From the NCBI RefSeq assembly GCF_001421765.1, contig NZ_LMLA01000013.1, positions 92,378 to 156,377 on the forward strand: a stretch of DNA of 64,000 nt, given 5' to 3'. The stretch is from Sphingomonas sp. Leaf32. Its GTDB lineage: Bacteria > Pseudomonadota > Alphaproteobacteria > Sphingomonadales > Sphingomonadaceae. This document shows, in pieces, positions 9,054 to 18,406 of the stretch. Position 1 is the stretch's first letter, and each line of letters starts with the position of its first letter. A program made the translations under genes and the position numbers. The notes beneath the pieces are model-generated. The model was not told the origin of the DNA. It searched no databases and saw only the letters and a list, made by a program, of their open reading frames with translations.

Positions 9054-12000
9054 TCTTCTCCCGTCGCGCTGGCGGGCCGCGCCTTGTCGGGTGTCGTGCC
9101 CGCGCCGGTGAAGGGCGACAGGCGGAACGTGACGCGGGTGGCACCGGTGCCGGTGCGATATTGCGGCAGCGGCTTGCCGAACTCGCTCCACTGGGTATCG
9201 CCGCCCACGCCCCATTGCGCGGCATCGACCAGCAACGTCACCTGCCCATGGGGCACGATGTCGCTCGATTTCCACGTGCCCGGCGCATGACGATCGAGAT
9301 CGGCATAGGGGAAGGCGAGCGCGTTCATCATCAGCGGTCGATCCCCCTGCACGCGCAGCCCGCGTCCCGCGCCCGACAGCTCCATCCAACGCACGTCGAC
9401 CTTGTTGCCGGTTTCCTGCGGGCGGATGAAATCGTGGTTCTGCGCGGCGATGGACCCGCGCCACAGGCCGATCGGGGCAGATCCCTTGCGATCGACATAG
9501 CTTTCATGCGGGCCGCGGCCATACCACTCGACGTCGGTGATGTCGGTCGGCAGGGCAAAGGCCATCCCCACGCGGAACGGCGGCGGCAGGTCGGCCTTGA
9601 GCGGGGTCAGCGTGCCGTCGACCGCGACCGATCCGTCGGCAGCCATCGCATAGCGGGTGTCGAACCGCGCCGCACCGTCGCCCAGGGCATAGCTGACCGT
9701 TACGGTTCCCGTGGCACGATCGGCGCGGATCGCGGTAACGGTGCGCGCGTCGCTCATCCCCTTCCACATCGCGAGTTGCTTGTCGGTGCCGATGCCGATG
9801 TCGTTGTCGGTTACCGCCCGCCAGAAATGCGGCGCCCCGCCGGTCGCAAGGTCACGGCCCGCGCTGGCATAGCGGCGGATCAGACCGGTCTTGCGGTCGA
9901 TTTCCAGCGTGGTCGCACCGGCGGCGAGGACGAAGGCGTCGCCGCTCTGGCGCAATGTGGCGGATCCGGCGGAGGCAGGGGGGGCGGTGGGGGCAGCGGT
10001 CAGTGCGAATTGTTCGAACCCGACCAGCGTACCGCCGGGCACCAGCGGTACGGCGTCGGCCTTTGCCCGCACATGGACGGTCACGAGATATTCGGCGTCC
10101 GCCCGGCGCTGGAACGTCCCCAACGGCAGGGTGATGGTTTCGGCGCGGCGTGCGGCGGTCGTAAGGGTGGGCAACGCGCCGGTGGCGACCGGTACGCCAT
10201 TCTCCAATACTTCCCAGTCCATGGCAAAGCCCGACAGGTCGCGGAAATCATGCCGGTTGCGTACGGTCACCCGGCCCGTCGCGGGATCGAAGCCATCGAA
10301 CTGCACCGGCGAATACACCTTGCGCAGCTCGTAGAGTTGCGGATTGGGCGTCCGGTCGGATTGCAGCAGCCCGTCGCCGAACTCGATATCGCCACCCGGA
10401 TTGGGCCCATATTCGCCGCCGTCGCCCCAGTAGCGGCGACCGTCCTTGGTATAGCGGTACATCGACTGGTCGACCCAGTCCCATGCAAAACCGCCCTGCA
10501 GCTTATTGGGATGGGCGTAGATGGTGTCCCAATATTCCTGAAGATTGCCGCCGGACTGGCCCATCATATGGGCGTATTCGCACTGGATCACCGGCTGCCG
10601 GAAGTTCCAGTTCTTGGCATAGTCCGCCAGCTTCACCGCCGGGTCGTACATCGGCGCATAGATGTCGGCATACCAGTTGGGCCGGTGGTCGTGGATGCCG
10701 TCCCAGGTACCCCATCCCAGATAGCTGACCAGCCGGCCCGGATCGCGCGCCTTTGCGGCGGCGGCGGCGGCTTCGAAATTGGGTCCGATGCCGGCCTCGT
10801 TGCCCAGCGACCAGAAGATGATCGACGGATGGTTCTTGTCGCGTTCGATCATGTTGGTCACGCGGTCGATATGCGCGGCGCGCCATGCGGGATCGAAGCC
10901 AATCTGCAATTCGGCACGTTGGTCGGGATGCTTGTTCGCGTAATCCATATACGCGTGGCTCTCGATGTTCGCCTCGTCCATCACATAGAGGCCGTAACGA
11001 TCGGCGAGTTCGTAGAGATACGGATCGTTTGGATAGTGCGAGGTGCGGATCGCATTGATATTGTTGCGCTTCATCAACTGGATGTCGTGTTCCATCGATG
11101 CGCGGCTGACGACGTGGAAAGTCACGGGATCATGTTCGTGGCGGTTGACGCCGCGAATGGTGATCGGCTTGCCGTTGACCGAAACGAGGCCGTTCTTCAT
11201 TTCGACGGTGCGAAAACCGATGCGGCTGGCGGTGGATTGTAGCACGGTCCCGCGCGTGTCGGTCAGCTCGACGATCAGCGTGTAGAGATCGGGCGTTTCG
11301 GCGGTCCAAGGGCGCACCCCCGGCACCGATCCGGTCAGCGTTACCACCCGCTCTGTCGACCCGGCGGCCACGGCCGCGCGTCCCTCTGCAACGGTCCGCT
11401 CGCCATCGCGCAGGACATAGCGCGCGGTCGTCGCGGCACCCGGCGTCACCGCCACATCGACCGCCAGCGTGCCGCTCTGATAAGTGGCATCCAGCCCGGC
11501 ATGGACGAACATGTCGCGCATCCGCGTCTTCGGCGCGGCCATCAGAAAGACTTCGCGCTCGATCCCCGACACGCGCCAGAAATCCTGGTCCTCCAGATAG
11601 CTGCCGTCCGACCAGCGGATGACCTGAATCGCGACGGTGTTGCGGCCCGATTTCACGAAACGGGTTACTTCGAACTCGCTCGGCAGCTTCGAATCCTCGG
11701 CATAGCCGACCTTCTGTCCATTGACCCAGACATAATAGGCCGCCCCCGCCGCGCCGATATGCAGCACTACATCGTCGCCAGACCAGCCTGTCGGCAGCGT
11801 CACGTCCCGGCGATACGACCCGACCGGGTTGGTCGCGTGCGGGATCAGCGGACGGTTGGCGGGGAAGGGATAGGTGATGTTGTTGTACCGCGCCTGGTCA
11901 TAGCCCTCGGTCTGCCACATCGCCGGCACCTTGATGCTCTTCCATCCCGATACGTCGTAGTCTGGGCGTTCGAACCCGGCTGGCACATCGGTCGTGTTGG

Positions 12001-12271
12001 GCGAAAAGGCGAATTTCCATTCGCCGTTCAGCGACAGGAACCGGTCGGACTTCGCCCGGTCGCCGTCCAGCGCCTTTGCCCGGCTTTCGAAGGGAAAGCC
12101 GGTTGCGCGCGCCGGCATCCGCCCGACATAGTTTACCGCCGGATTTTCCCAGTCGGGGCGGTTGGGATCGACCTGCACCGGATCGACGCGGGGGGCGTCA
12201 CTCTGCGCCGAAGCGGACCCGGCGACGGCCATCGCCACGGCAGCGGCACCGATCCTCAACATGGTACGCAT
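9050..12271 (-). CDS. Glycoside hydrolase family 2 beta-galactosidase (LacZ-type), secreted
   Basis: A 1073-aa protein with a signal peptide (residues 1-22, SASAQ). LacZ-type order is visible: N-terminal sugar-binding jelly roll, two immunoglobulin-like domains around a TIM barrel, and the Bgal_small_N beta-sandwich at the C-terminus. The acid/base is Glu492 in SLGNEAG and the nucleophile is Glu565 in QCEYAHMMG. It would release terminal beta-D-galactose in the periplasm. An upstream purine-rich AAGGGGGAG ribosome site supports the start at 12271. It lies 40 bp downstream of the halogenase gene and overlaps GH43 by 4 bp, so it appears to be in the TonB receptor operon. Confidence 0.93.
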   Translation of the reverse strand: MRTMLRIGAAAVAMAVAGSASAQSDAPRVDPVQVDPNRPDWENPAVNYVGRMPARATGFPFESRAKALDGDRAKSDRFLSLNGEWKFAFSPNTTDVPAGFERPDYDVSGWKSIKVPAMWQTEGYDQARYNNITYPFPANRPLIPHATNPVGSYRRDVTLPTGWSGDDVVLHIGAAGAAYYVWVNGQKVGYAEDSKLPSEFEVTRFVKSGRNTVAIQVIRWSDGSYLEDQDFWRVSGIEREVFLMAAPKTRMRDMFVHAGLDATYQSGTLAVDVAVTPGAATTARYVLRDGERTVAEGRAAVAAGSTERVVTLTGSVPGVRPWTAETPDLYTLIVELTDTRGTVLQSTASRIGFRTVEMKNGLVSVNGKPITIRGVNRHEHDPVTFHVVSRASMEHDIQLMKRNNINAIRTSHYPNDPYLYELADRYGLYVMDEANIESHAYMDYANKHPDQRAELQIGFDPAWRAAHIDRVTNMIERDKNHPSIIFWSLGNEAGIGPNFEAAAAAAKARDPGRLVSYLGWGTWDGIHDHRPNWYADIYAPMYDPAVKLADYAKNWNFRQPVIQCEYAHMMGQSGGNLQEYWDTIYAHPNKLQGGFAWDWVDQSMYRYTKDGRRYWGDGGEYGPNPGGDIEFGDGLLQSDRTPNPQLYELRKVYSPVQFDGFDPATGRVTVRNRHDFRDLSGFAMDWEVLENGVPVATGALPTLTTAARRAETITLPLGTFQRRADAEYLVTVHVRAKADAVPLVPGGTLVGFEQFALTAAPTAPPASAGSATLRQSGDAFVLAAGATTLEIDRKTGLIRRYASAGRDLATGGAPHFWRAVTDNDIGIGTDKQLAMWKGMSDARTVTAIRADRATGTVTVSYALGDGAARFDTRYAMAADGSVAVDGTLTPLKADLPPPFRVGMAFALPTDITDVEWYGRGPHESYVDRKGSAPIGLWRGSIAAQNHDFIRPQETGNKVDVRWMELSGAGRGLRVQGDRPLMMNALAFPYADLDRHAPGTWKSSDIVPHGQVTLLVDAAQWGVGGDTQWSEFGKPLPQYRTGTGATRVTFRLSPFTGAGTTPDKARPASATGEE

Positions 12272-12311
12272 TGGCTTCTCCCCCTTACGGATTTCTTGTC
12301 GAACATGAATG

Positions 12312-13838
12312 TCACCCGCGCGGGCCACCGGCGGCGGCGCAATGGCGGGCGATGAAGGCGTCATGCGCCGGCATCTGCGCAGCGGCGGCGGCGACCACCT
12401 GACCGATCCGCTGCAACCGCTGGGCGGCGGCGTCCAGCGGTATGGCATCGGCCAGCGGATCGTGCGTCGACGCGAGCAGGCCCTGGCCGTCCATGACCGC
12501 CAGCCAGCTCGTCTTGGTGAACAACTCATCGCCTTCGCGATAGACGCGGCCCGTGCGGGCATAGATGGCGAGCCGTTCGGCCAGCGTTTCCGGGATCGGG
12601 CGTTCGGCCTGGTCGCGCCAATAGGCGGTGTCGCGCCGGTCGCTGGCGTGGAAATGCAGGATCACGAAATCGCGGACCTGATCGAACTCGGCCGCCATCA
12701 GGCGATTGTAGCGCGCGGTATCTGCGGGATCACAGACGCGCGTGGGCAGCATCTCCAGCAACCGCGCGATGCCCGCCTGGACCAGATGGATCGAGGTGGA
12801 TTCGAGCGGTTCTAGGAATCCCCCCGACAACCCGAGCGCTACGCAATTGCCGATCCAGAACCGGTCGCGCCGTCCGGTGCGGAAGCGCAAGGGGCGGGGG
12901 TCGGCCAGTGCCGGTCCGTCGAGATTGGCTAGCAACGTCGCCGCCGCCTCGTCATCCGACACATGGGCGGAGGAATAGACATAGCCGTTGCCGGTGCGAT
13001 GCTGGAGCGGGATGCGCCATTGCCACCCGGCCGCGCGTGCGGTGGAGCGCGTGAAGGGGGTGGGTGCACCGACATTGGCGGAGGGAACGGCGACCGCGCG
13101 ATCGTTGGGCAGCCAGTGGCTCCAGTCCTCGAACCCCGCGCCCAACGCCCCTTCGATCAACAGGCCGCGAAAACCCGAACAGTCGATGAAGAAATCCGCC
13201 TCGATCCGCCCGCCATCGGCCAGCACGACCGCATTGATGAACCCGCTGTTGCCGTCGCGGACGACGTCGACGATCCGCCCCTCGCGCCGGACCACCCCGG
13301 CCGCTTCGGCGCGGGTACGCAGGAACCGGGCATAGAGGCCGGCGTCGAAGTGAAAGGCATATCCGATCTGGGCCAGCGGGGTGTTGCCGGGCTGGGGCCG
13401 CTGGAATCGGCCGGCGCGCGCTGCGGCGGTGCAGATCGAATAATCGGCGAGCGGCCCGGCCTGTCCGGCGGCGCGCAGCCGTCGCCACATCGCCTCGAAC
13501 GGGACCGCCCCCGCATCGATGCCATAGACGCCGAAGGGGTGGAAATACCGATGGCCGACCTGGCCCCAGTCGTGGAAATCGATGCCGAGTTTGAACGTGC
13601 CCTGCGTCGCGCGGACGAAATCGTCCTCATCGATGCCGAGCATCGCGTTGAACGCCTGGAGCGGCGGGATCGTGGCTTCGCCCACACCAATCGTACCGAT
13701 CTCTTCGGATTCGATCAGGGTGATCGCTGGTCCGTGCGGACCCAGCAGCCGCGACAGCGCGGCGGCCGCCATCCAGCCGGCAGTGCCGCCGCCGACGATC
13801 GCGATCCGGCGCAGCGGGCCGTCGCCACGCCCGCTCAT
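12312..13838 (-). CDS. Flavin-dependent tryptophan halogenase family protein
   Basis: A 508-aa flavoprotein. The FAD-binding GGGTAGW is at 16-22, a conserved Lys is at 83 in TFKLG, the halogenase signature WQWRIP is at 272-277, and EPLEST places Glu346-Ser347. In the tryptophan 7-halogenase PrnA the equivalents are Lys79, W272-W274 and Glu346-Ser347, so the catalytic set looks complete. There is no signal peptide. The start at 13838 gives an ATGA overlap with DUF6445. Family members bind FADH2, O2 and halide; whether this clade halogenates anything is not known, and its location inside a glycan-uptake operon is unlike natural-product clusters. The paralogue is at 43729-45246. Confidence 0.9.
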   Translation of the reverse strand: MSGRGDGPLRRIAIVGGGTAGWMAAAALSRLLGPHGPAITLIESEEIGTIGVGEATIPPLQAFNAMLGIDEDDFVRATQGTFKLGIDFHDWGQVGHRYFHPFGVYGIDAGAVPFEAMWRRLRAAGQAGPLADYSICTAAARAGRFQRPQPGNTPLAQIGYAFHFDAGLYARFLRTRAEAAGVVRREGRIVDVVRDGNSGFINAVVLADGGRIEADFFIDCSGFRGLLIEGALGAGFEDWSHWLPNDRAVAVPSANVGAPTPFTRSTARAAGWQWRIPLQHRTGNGYVYSSAHVSDDEAAATLLANLDGPALADPRPLRFRTGRRDRFWIGNCVALGLSGGFLEPLESTSIHLVQAGIARLLEMLPTRVCDPADTARYNRLMAAEFDQVRDFVILHFHASDRRDTAYWRDQAERPIPETLAERLAIYARTGRVYREGDELFTKTSWLAVMDGQGLLASTHDPLADAIPLDAAAQRLQRIGQVVAAAAAQMPAHDAFIARHCAAAGGPRG

Positions 13839-14548
13839 GCCACGGTCCGGCATTGCAGGAACAGGTTGCCGGTCAACCGGCCACATCGCGGATCGGCGGC
13901 ATCGGCGGGCAGCGTCGTGATCGCACCCGAATGGAGCAGCGCCGCCCGGTAGAGGATCAGCCGGTCGGGGGCGGCATCGATCGTGTCGATCGCCTCGAAC
14001 GGGCCGGCGTGGCCATCGGCATAGGCGGCGGGTAGATCGCCGATCTCCGTATCCAGCGCCGCGCGATAGGCGGGCAGGCGCTCGGCATCGATCGTCTCGA
14101 ACCCGGTTGCGCGGTGGCGGAAGAAACGCGTGCCGTCGCCATTGGTCGCCGAAAGGAAATGGACGGTCGCGAATTGCAGCCGGTCCGCGGAATCGACATG
14201 CGGCACGCGCTGATCGGGGGTCAGCGCCTCGGCCGGCAGGGTCACGAGCGAGAAATTGCCGCGAGCGCGGGCGGGCTGGACCGATGCGCCGGTGAAATGC
14301 GCGGCGATCAGCGGCAGGACCATGCGCACCATCGCATCGACATAGGCGGTCGGCGCGGGGCCGAGCAGGCCGGGATAGAAACTGCCGACCTCCGTCGCAG
14401 GAACGAATTTCGACCGGTTCGCGGCGAAATCGACCAGGGCATCGCGCTGCCCGGTCGCACGATCGATGACGACGACCGGCTCACGTTCGCGACCGACATG
14501 GTGGACGGTGATGACGGGCGGGGCGATGGCGATCGGGATGGACGACAT
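13835..14548 (-). CDS. DUF6445 family protein, 2-oxoglutarate oxygenase-like
   Basis: A 237-aa soluble protein with no signal peptide. I recognise it as DUF6445. The core shows PHVDS (HxD), an ATVHFLS strand, a G.GTRFFRHR..GF segment, then ALLHSG (second His) and CGRLTGN (Arg), an order that resembles Fe(II)/2-oxoglutarate oxygenases of the prolyl-hydroxylase type. That likeness is my inference. It sits between a TonB receptor and a halogenase homologue and overlaps the halogenase by 4 bp. The start at 14548 is preferred because an upstream in-frame ATG (14590) lies inside a perfect hairpin; no strong ribosome site is visible. Confidence 0.75.
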   Translation of the reverse strand: MSSIPIAIAPPVITVHHVGREREPVVVIDRATGQRDALVDFAANRSKFVPATEVGSFYPGLLGPAPTAYVDAMVRMVLPLIAAHFTGASVQPARARGNFSLVTLPAEALTPDQRVPHVDSADRLQFATVHFLSATNGDGTRFFRHRATGFETIDAERLPAYRAALDTEIGDLPAAYADGHAGPFEAIDTIDAAPDRLILYRAALLHSGAITTLPADAADPRCGRLTGNLFLQCRTVA

Positions 14549-14572
14549 GCAATATCCGATAGCCCGAAAAGC

Positions 14573-14596
14573 GCCGGCATGGCGAACCATGCCGGC
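14573..14596 (-). terminator. Perfect hairpin between TonB receptor and DUF6445 gene
   Basis: GCCGGCATGG, loop CGAA, CCATGCCGGC: a 10-bp perfect stem. In the minus-strand RNA the loop is UUCG, a very stable tetraloop. It is followed only by a CGCTTTT-like stretch, so it may partly terminate or protect the 3' end of the receptor message and lower expression of the genes downstream, rather than stop transcription completely. Confidence 0.6.
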
Positions 14597-14649
14597 AGGG
14601 AGGGAAGCGGTCGGCGACGGTACGCGCGGTGCGCACCGTCGCCCGATCC

Positions 14650-17469
14650 TCAGTAGGTCGCGCGCACCGACAGGCCGAAGCGGCGATCGTTCAGCTGATA
14701 TTGCAGCGGTGCCGATGGCGTGCCGATGTAGAGGATGTTCATGCGGTTGTTCAGGTTCACCACATCGGCCGACACCGCGACATGGTCGTTCAGGTTGACG
14801 CTGATCGACGCATCCAGCGACGCATAGGGCTTGGCGAACTGTCCCTGCCCGTTGGCGCCGCTGCCCGTCGTCTGTTCAAGATAGCTCGACCGGCCATTAT
14901 AGGCGAGGCGGGCGGTGACCGGTCCCTTTTCGTACAGGCCGATCAGGTTGTAGCTGTGCTTCGACAGCTTTTCGAGCGGCAGGGTCGAGGGCAGGTTGTT
15001 GCTCGACGACGAGAACGGATTCTCTACGTTCGAGTCGACATAGGTGTAGTTCGCCTGGATGCCGAAGCCGCTGAGCAGGCCGGGCAGGAAGTCGAAGAAC
15101 TGCTGATAGCCGGCTTCGAGGCCCTTGACCGTGCCGTCGCCCGAATTGAGCGTCGAGTTCACATTGTACTGCCGCCCGCCATAGGTGCCGATGAAGCGAC
15201 CGCTGGACAGGAAGCCGTTGACCTTCTTGTAGAACAGGCCCGCGGTCAGCGATCCGGTCGGGGCGAAATACCATTCGGCGGTCAGGTCGAAATTGTCCGA
15301 CTTGATCGGCCGGAGGAACGGGTTGCCCGAATTGGCGAAGGGCAGGCCGTTGTTCGGATCGACCTGGTTCGGGTTCTGCAGCGTGACGTTGGTCGACAGC
15401 ACGTCGAAGTTCGGTCGCGCCACACCCTTCGAATAGGCGAAACGCATCTGGAACTGGTCGGTCAGCCGGGCGCGGATGTTCATGCTGGGCAGCACGTTGG
15501 TATAGTCGTTGCCGAGCGAGATCGCGGTGCTGGAGCCGTCGTTGTTGAACTGCGTACCGACCGATGTGGTGCGCGTCTTGACGATCCGCACGCCGACGCC
15601 GCCGTCGAAACGGATGCCGCCGAGCGCGAACTCGTAATCGGCGATGCCCCAGGCGGTGTAGGTCTTTTCGGTCTGGCGATTGAGGTCGCCCGGCGTGAAC
15701 GCGTCCTTCGTCTGCGCACCGAACAGCGCATAGAGCGCCTTGGTCTGTTCCCACACGCCCTTGCCGGCCGGGAATGCCGGATACAGGATGCCGCCGGTGA
15801 CGGAGTTGCCGTCGAACCAGTTCTTCGACGGACCCTTCATCGCCAATTGCGGGAAGTTGCTGAGCGGGATCAGCGGGGTACCGGCCGGCACGTCGCGGCA
15901 ACCTGGCGAGATGCCCTGATAGAGACAGACACCGTTCCAGGTGCCGCGCAGGTCGATGCTGTTGTCCGAATAGCGGCCGCCGCCGCGAAGCTTCTTCAGG
16001 AAGCCGCCCTCGAAATCATATTCGATGTCATAGGCGAGCGCGAGCGTCTCGGCATCGTTGCGCTGGAGCGAATCCGCGATGAACGGCAGCGAGTAGTTCG
16101 CCGGGTTGTTCAGCACCGACGGATTGGTGACGTCCCAACGCGGATATTTGCCGCGCAGGTCGAATACGACGGTCGACGGGTGCGGGGCGACGGTGCCGCC
16201 ATATTGCCCGGTCGCGTTCTGGTTGGTGCGGCTGTACAGCGACAGGACGTGGCCGTTGCGGTCGGCGTTATAGTAAGACGTCAGATACTGGACGTCGAAA
16301 TTGACCTTGGCGCGGTCGGTCGCCTGCCAGCCGACGTTGAACGTGTAGTTCTGGCTGGCGCTCCACAATTCCTGATCGAAGCGGCCGGTTTCGAAGGTCT
16401 GCGGCGACAGCGATCCGCTGGTCGCATAACCGTCCTTGTTGAAGGTGAACGCGGCACCCGGCGTCGGCAGCGTGTTGTACTGCGTAACCTGGCCGGTGGA
16501 GTTGTACTGGTTACCGGGCAGGTTGTTGAAGTCGTAGTAATAGGCGCCGGTGCGGTTGAACCAGTATTTGGTGCCCTGATACTGCGCGGTAACCAGCACC
16601 GCGTCGCTTGCCTGCCACTGGACGGCCGCGGCAATGCCGAAGCGCTTGCGATCGCCCTTGTCGTCATAGACTTCGAAGCCGTACGGGACCTGCGCATTGC
16701 CCGGTGCATTCGCGATCGCGCCCGGACGCGCCTCGCCGAACGGGCCGGCGAGCAGGCCGTCCTGCCGGTAATGGCTCTTCGAATAGACCGCGTTCACCAG
16801 GAAACCGATTTCGCCGATGCTGGTATCGTAGCGGTTGCTGTACAGGCCCGAGAAGGCATAGCCGGGCTTGTCGACGCGGTCGTAATAATTGCCGCGCGCG
16901 GTCATGCTGATGACCTGACCGGTCGAATCGAACGGCCGGCGCGTGCGCAGGTTGACCGCGCCGCCGACGCCGCCTTCGATGATATTCGCGGGCGCGTTCT
17001 TGTAAACGTCGATGCCGGAAAGCAGTTCGGGCGGAATGCCTTCAAGGTCGAAGGCGCGGCCGCCGGACGCGGAGTAGACGGCGCGGCCGTCGAGGAAATT
17101 CTGCACTTGGGTCAGACCGCGGACGGTCACTGCCGGCTGGGTGCGGTGGTCGAAATCGGTCGCGCCTTCGCCATAGCGGCGCTGGATCTGCACACCGGTG
17201 ATCCGCTGCAGCGCTTCGGTGGTGTTGACGTCGGGCAGCTTGCCGATGTCCTGCGCGCTGACCGAATCGACGATCTGGTCGGAGTTCTGCTTGATGGCCT
17301 GTGCGGTGCGCAGCGATGCGCGCACGCCGGTAACGACGATGTCGTCCGGGTTCTCGGTCGCCGCATCGGCGGTGGCCTGTGTCGTCGTCTGTGCGGATGC
17401 CGCGGCGGTGAACCCACCGACCGTCATCAGCGAAGCGCTCGCCAAAAGCGCGCGTTTGATCGTGTTCAT
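14650..17469 (-). CDS. TonB-dependent receptor (glycan uptake)
   Basis: A 939-aa outer-membrane receptor with signal peptide (residues 1-26, ASAQ). The plug domain begins with DDIVVTGVRASL near residue 42, followed by DIGKLPDVNTTEALQRITGVQI, the form seen in proteobacterial oligosaccharide receptors of the TIGR01782 kind. A 22-strand barrel follows and ends in the aromatic LSVRATY. There is no N-terminal STN signalling domain. It heads an operon of DUF6445, halogenase homologue, GH2 and GH43, and is divergent from a FadR-type regulator with two operator-like sites in the shared gap. The expected substrate is an arabinogalactan oligosaccharide, judged from neighbours. Confidence 0.95.
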   Translation of the reverse strand: MNTIKRALLASASLMTVGGFTAAASAQTTTQATADAATENPDDIVVTGVRASLRTAQAIKQNSDQIVDSVSAQDIGKLPDVNTTEALQRITGVQIQRRYGEGATDFDHRTQPAVTVRGLTQVQNFLDGRAVYSASGGRAFDLEGIPPELLSGIDVYKNAPANIIEGGVGGAVNLRTRRPFDSTGQVISMTARGNYYDRVDKPGYAFSGLYSNRYDTSIGEIGFLVNAVYSKSHYRQDGLLAGPFGEARPGAIANAPGNAQVPYGFEVYDDKGDRKRFGIAAAVQWQASDAVLVTAQYQGTKYWFNRTGAYYYDFNNLPGNQYNSTGQVTQYNTLPTPGAAFTFNKDGYATSGSLSPQTFETGRFDQELWSASQNYTFNVGWQATDRAKVNFDVQYLTSYYNADRNGHVLSLYSRTNQNATGQYGGTVAPHPSTVVFDLRGKYPRWDVTNPSVLNNPANYSLPFIADSLQRNDAETLALAYDIEYDFEGGFLKKLRGGGRYSDNSIDLRGTWNGVCLYQGISPGCRDVPAGTPLIPLSNFPQLAMKGPSKNWFDGNSVTGGILYPAFPAGKGVWEQTKALYALFGAQTKDAFTPGDLNRQTEKTYTAWGIADYEFALGGIRFDGGVGVRIVKTRTTSVGTQFNNDGSSTAISLGNDYTNVLPSMNIRARLTDQFQMRFAYSKGVARPNFDVLSTNVTLQNPNQVDPNNGLPFANSGNPFLRPIKSDNFDLTAEWYFAPTGSLTAGLFYKKVNGFLSSGRFIGTYGGRQYNVNSTLNSGDGTVKGLEAGYQQFFDFLPGLLSGFGIQANYTYVDSNVENPFSSSSNNLPSTLPLEKLSKHSYNLIGLYEKGPVTARLAYNGRSSYLEQTTGSGANGQGQFAKPYASLDASISVNLNDHVAVSADVVNLNNRMNILYIGTPSAPLQYQLNDRRFGLSVRATY

Positions 17470-17505
17470 TATCCCCTCTCCCCATTGATGGCCCTGACCC
17501 GAGCC

Positions 17506-17542
17506 TTGTCTGACATATTACCGTATATCATTTGCCTGACAA
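17506..17542. promoter_or_regulatory. Two FadR-type operator sites in divergent promoter
   Basis: TTGTCTGACATATTA (from 17506) and TTGCCTGACAATATG (from 17532) are two copies of one motif, 26 bp apart. Each deviates by one base from the TNGTNNNACNA consensus of FadR-subfamily GntR regulators. They lie between the divergent TonB receptor (start 17469) and GntR gene (start 17612), where a repressor could control both. Confidence 0.6.
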
Positions 17543-17611
17543 TATGAAATCGAACGGTCGACGCGGCGATCGATTTGCGCCTATGTTCGCCATCGATAGG
17601 GGAGAGCCGGA

Positions 17612-18349
17612 ATGGCCGTGCGTAAAGGGGGACAGCCCGCGAATGTCGCGCTGGCGCGCAGGATCGGTGTGGCGATCGTCACCGGGAAACACGAACCGGG
17701 AAGCGGCCTGCCCGGCGAGATCGATCTGGCGGAGAGCTTCAACGTATCGCGCAGCGTGATCCGCGAGTCGCTGCGGATGCTGGCTGCCAAGGGCCTGGTC
17801 GAAAGCCGGCCCAAGGCGGGCACCCGCGTACGCGAGCGGCAGGCGTGGAATCTGCTCGACCCCGAACTGCTGGGATGGATGTTCGAAGGCGAACCGCCGC
17901 CGCTCGCCTTCGTTCGCAGCCTGTTCCAGCTACGCATGATCGTCGAACCCGCTGCGGCGGAGCTGGCGGCGGTATCGCGCTCGCCCCGGCAATTGACGCG
18001 CATGGGGCACGCGCTGGAGGAAATGGCCCGTCTCGGCCTCGACAGCGAGGCTGGCCGGGCAGCGGATCAGAGCTTCCATGCGACCATTCTGGAAGCGACG
18101 GGCAACGAGTTGCTGGTCAGCCTGTCGGCGAGTATCGCAGCGGCGGTACGCTGGACGACCTTCTTCAAATATCGCGCCGGTGCGCCGCGCGATCCGGTGG
18201 GCGAGCATCAAGCGTTGTTCGAGGCGATCGCGCGGGGCGATGGCGCAGGCGCACGCACTGCGACCGAAACGCTGGTCGAACTGGCGCGGCAGGATACCGA
18301 ACGCGCCATGGCCCTGTCGGCGATGACGGATAATATGTCTGGCAAATGA
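17612..18349 (+). CDS. FadR/GntR family transcriptional regulator (FCD domain)
   Basis: A 245-aa regulator. The winged helix-turn-helix spans about residues 10-75 (LPGEIDLAESFNVSRSVIRE is the GntR recognition region), and the FCD ligand-binding domain fills the rest. The FCD metal site is partly visible: His in DQSFH and His in GEHQALF. The usual third His (HL motif) appears to be Thr-Leu in ATETLVEL, so metal binding may be altered. A GGGGAGAG ribosome site precedes the ATG. It is divergent from the TonB receptor and followed by GH35/GH30. Four similar operator-like sites surround it, so it probably represses the arabinogalactan locus until a sugar acid or sugar binds. The inducer is unknown. 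Confidence 0.9.
   Translation: MAVRKGGQPANVALARRIGVAIVTGKHEPGSGLPGEIDLAESFNVSRSVIRESLRMLAAKGLVESRPKAGTRVRERQAWNLLDPELLGWMFEGEPPPLAFVRSLFQLRMIVEPAAAELAAVSRSPRQLTRMGHALEEMARLGLDSEAGRAADQSFHATILEATGNELLVSLSASIAAAVRWTTFFKYRAGAPRDPVGEHQALFEAIARGDGAGARTATETLVELARQDTERAMALSAMTDNMSGK
18331..18345 (-). promoter_or_regulatory. FadR-type operator inside the 3' end of the regulator gene
   Basis: On the minus strand this reads TTGCCAGACATATTA, matching TTGTCTGACATATTA upstream of the regulator at 13 of 15 positions. It overlaps the last codons of the GntR gene, about 100 bp before GH35, so it could help control GH35/GH30. Confidence 0.5.
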
Positions 18350-18406
18350 ACCAGGCGGCAATCTTTCAGTCGTCCTGCCATTTGACGTCGAAGTGATTCG
18401 AGGTAA

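Noticed and set aside
14629..17547. A 972-codon plus-strand open frame opposite the first TonB receptor
   Set aside because: It mirrors the real receptor in high-GC DNA; the translation is Arg/Val/Gly-rich with no signal peptide or domain, while the minus strand encodes a clear receptor.
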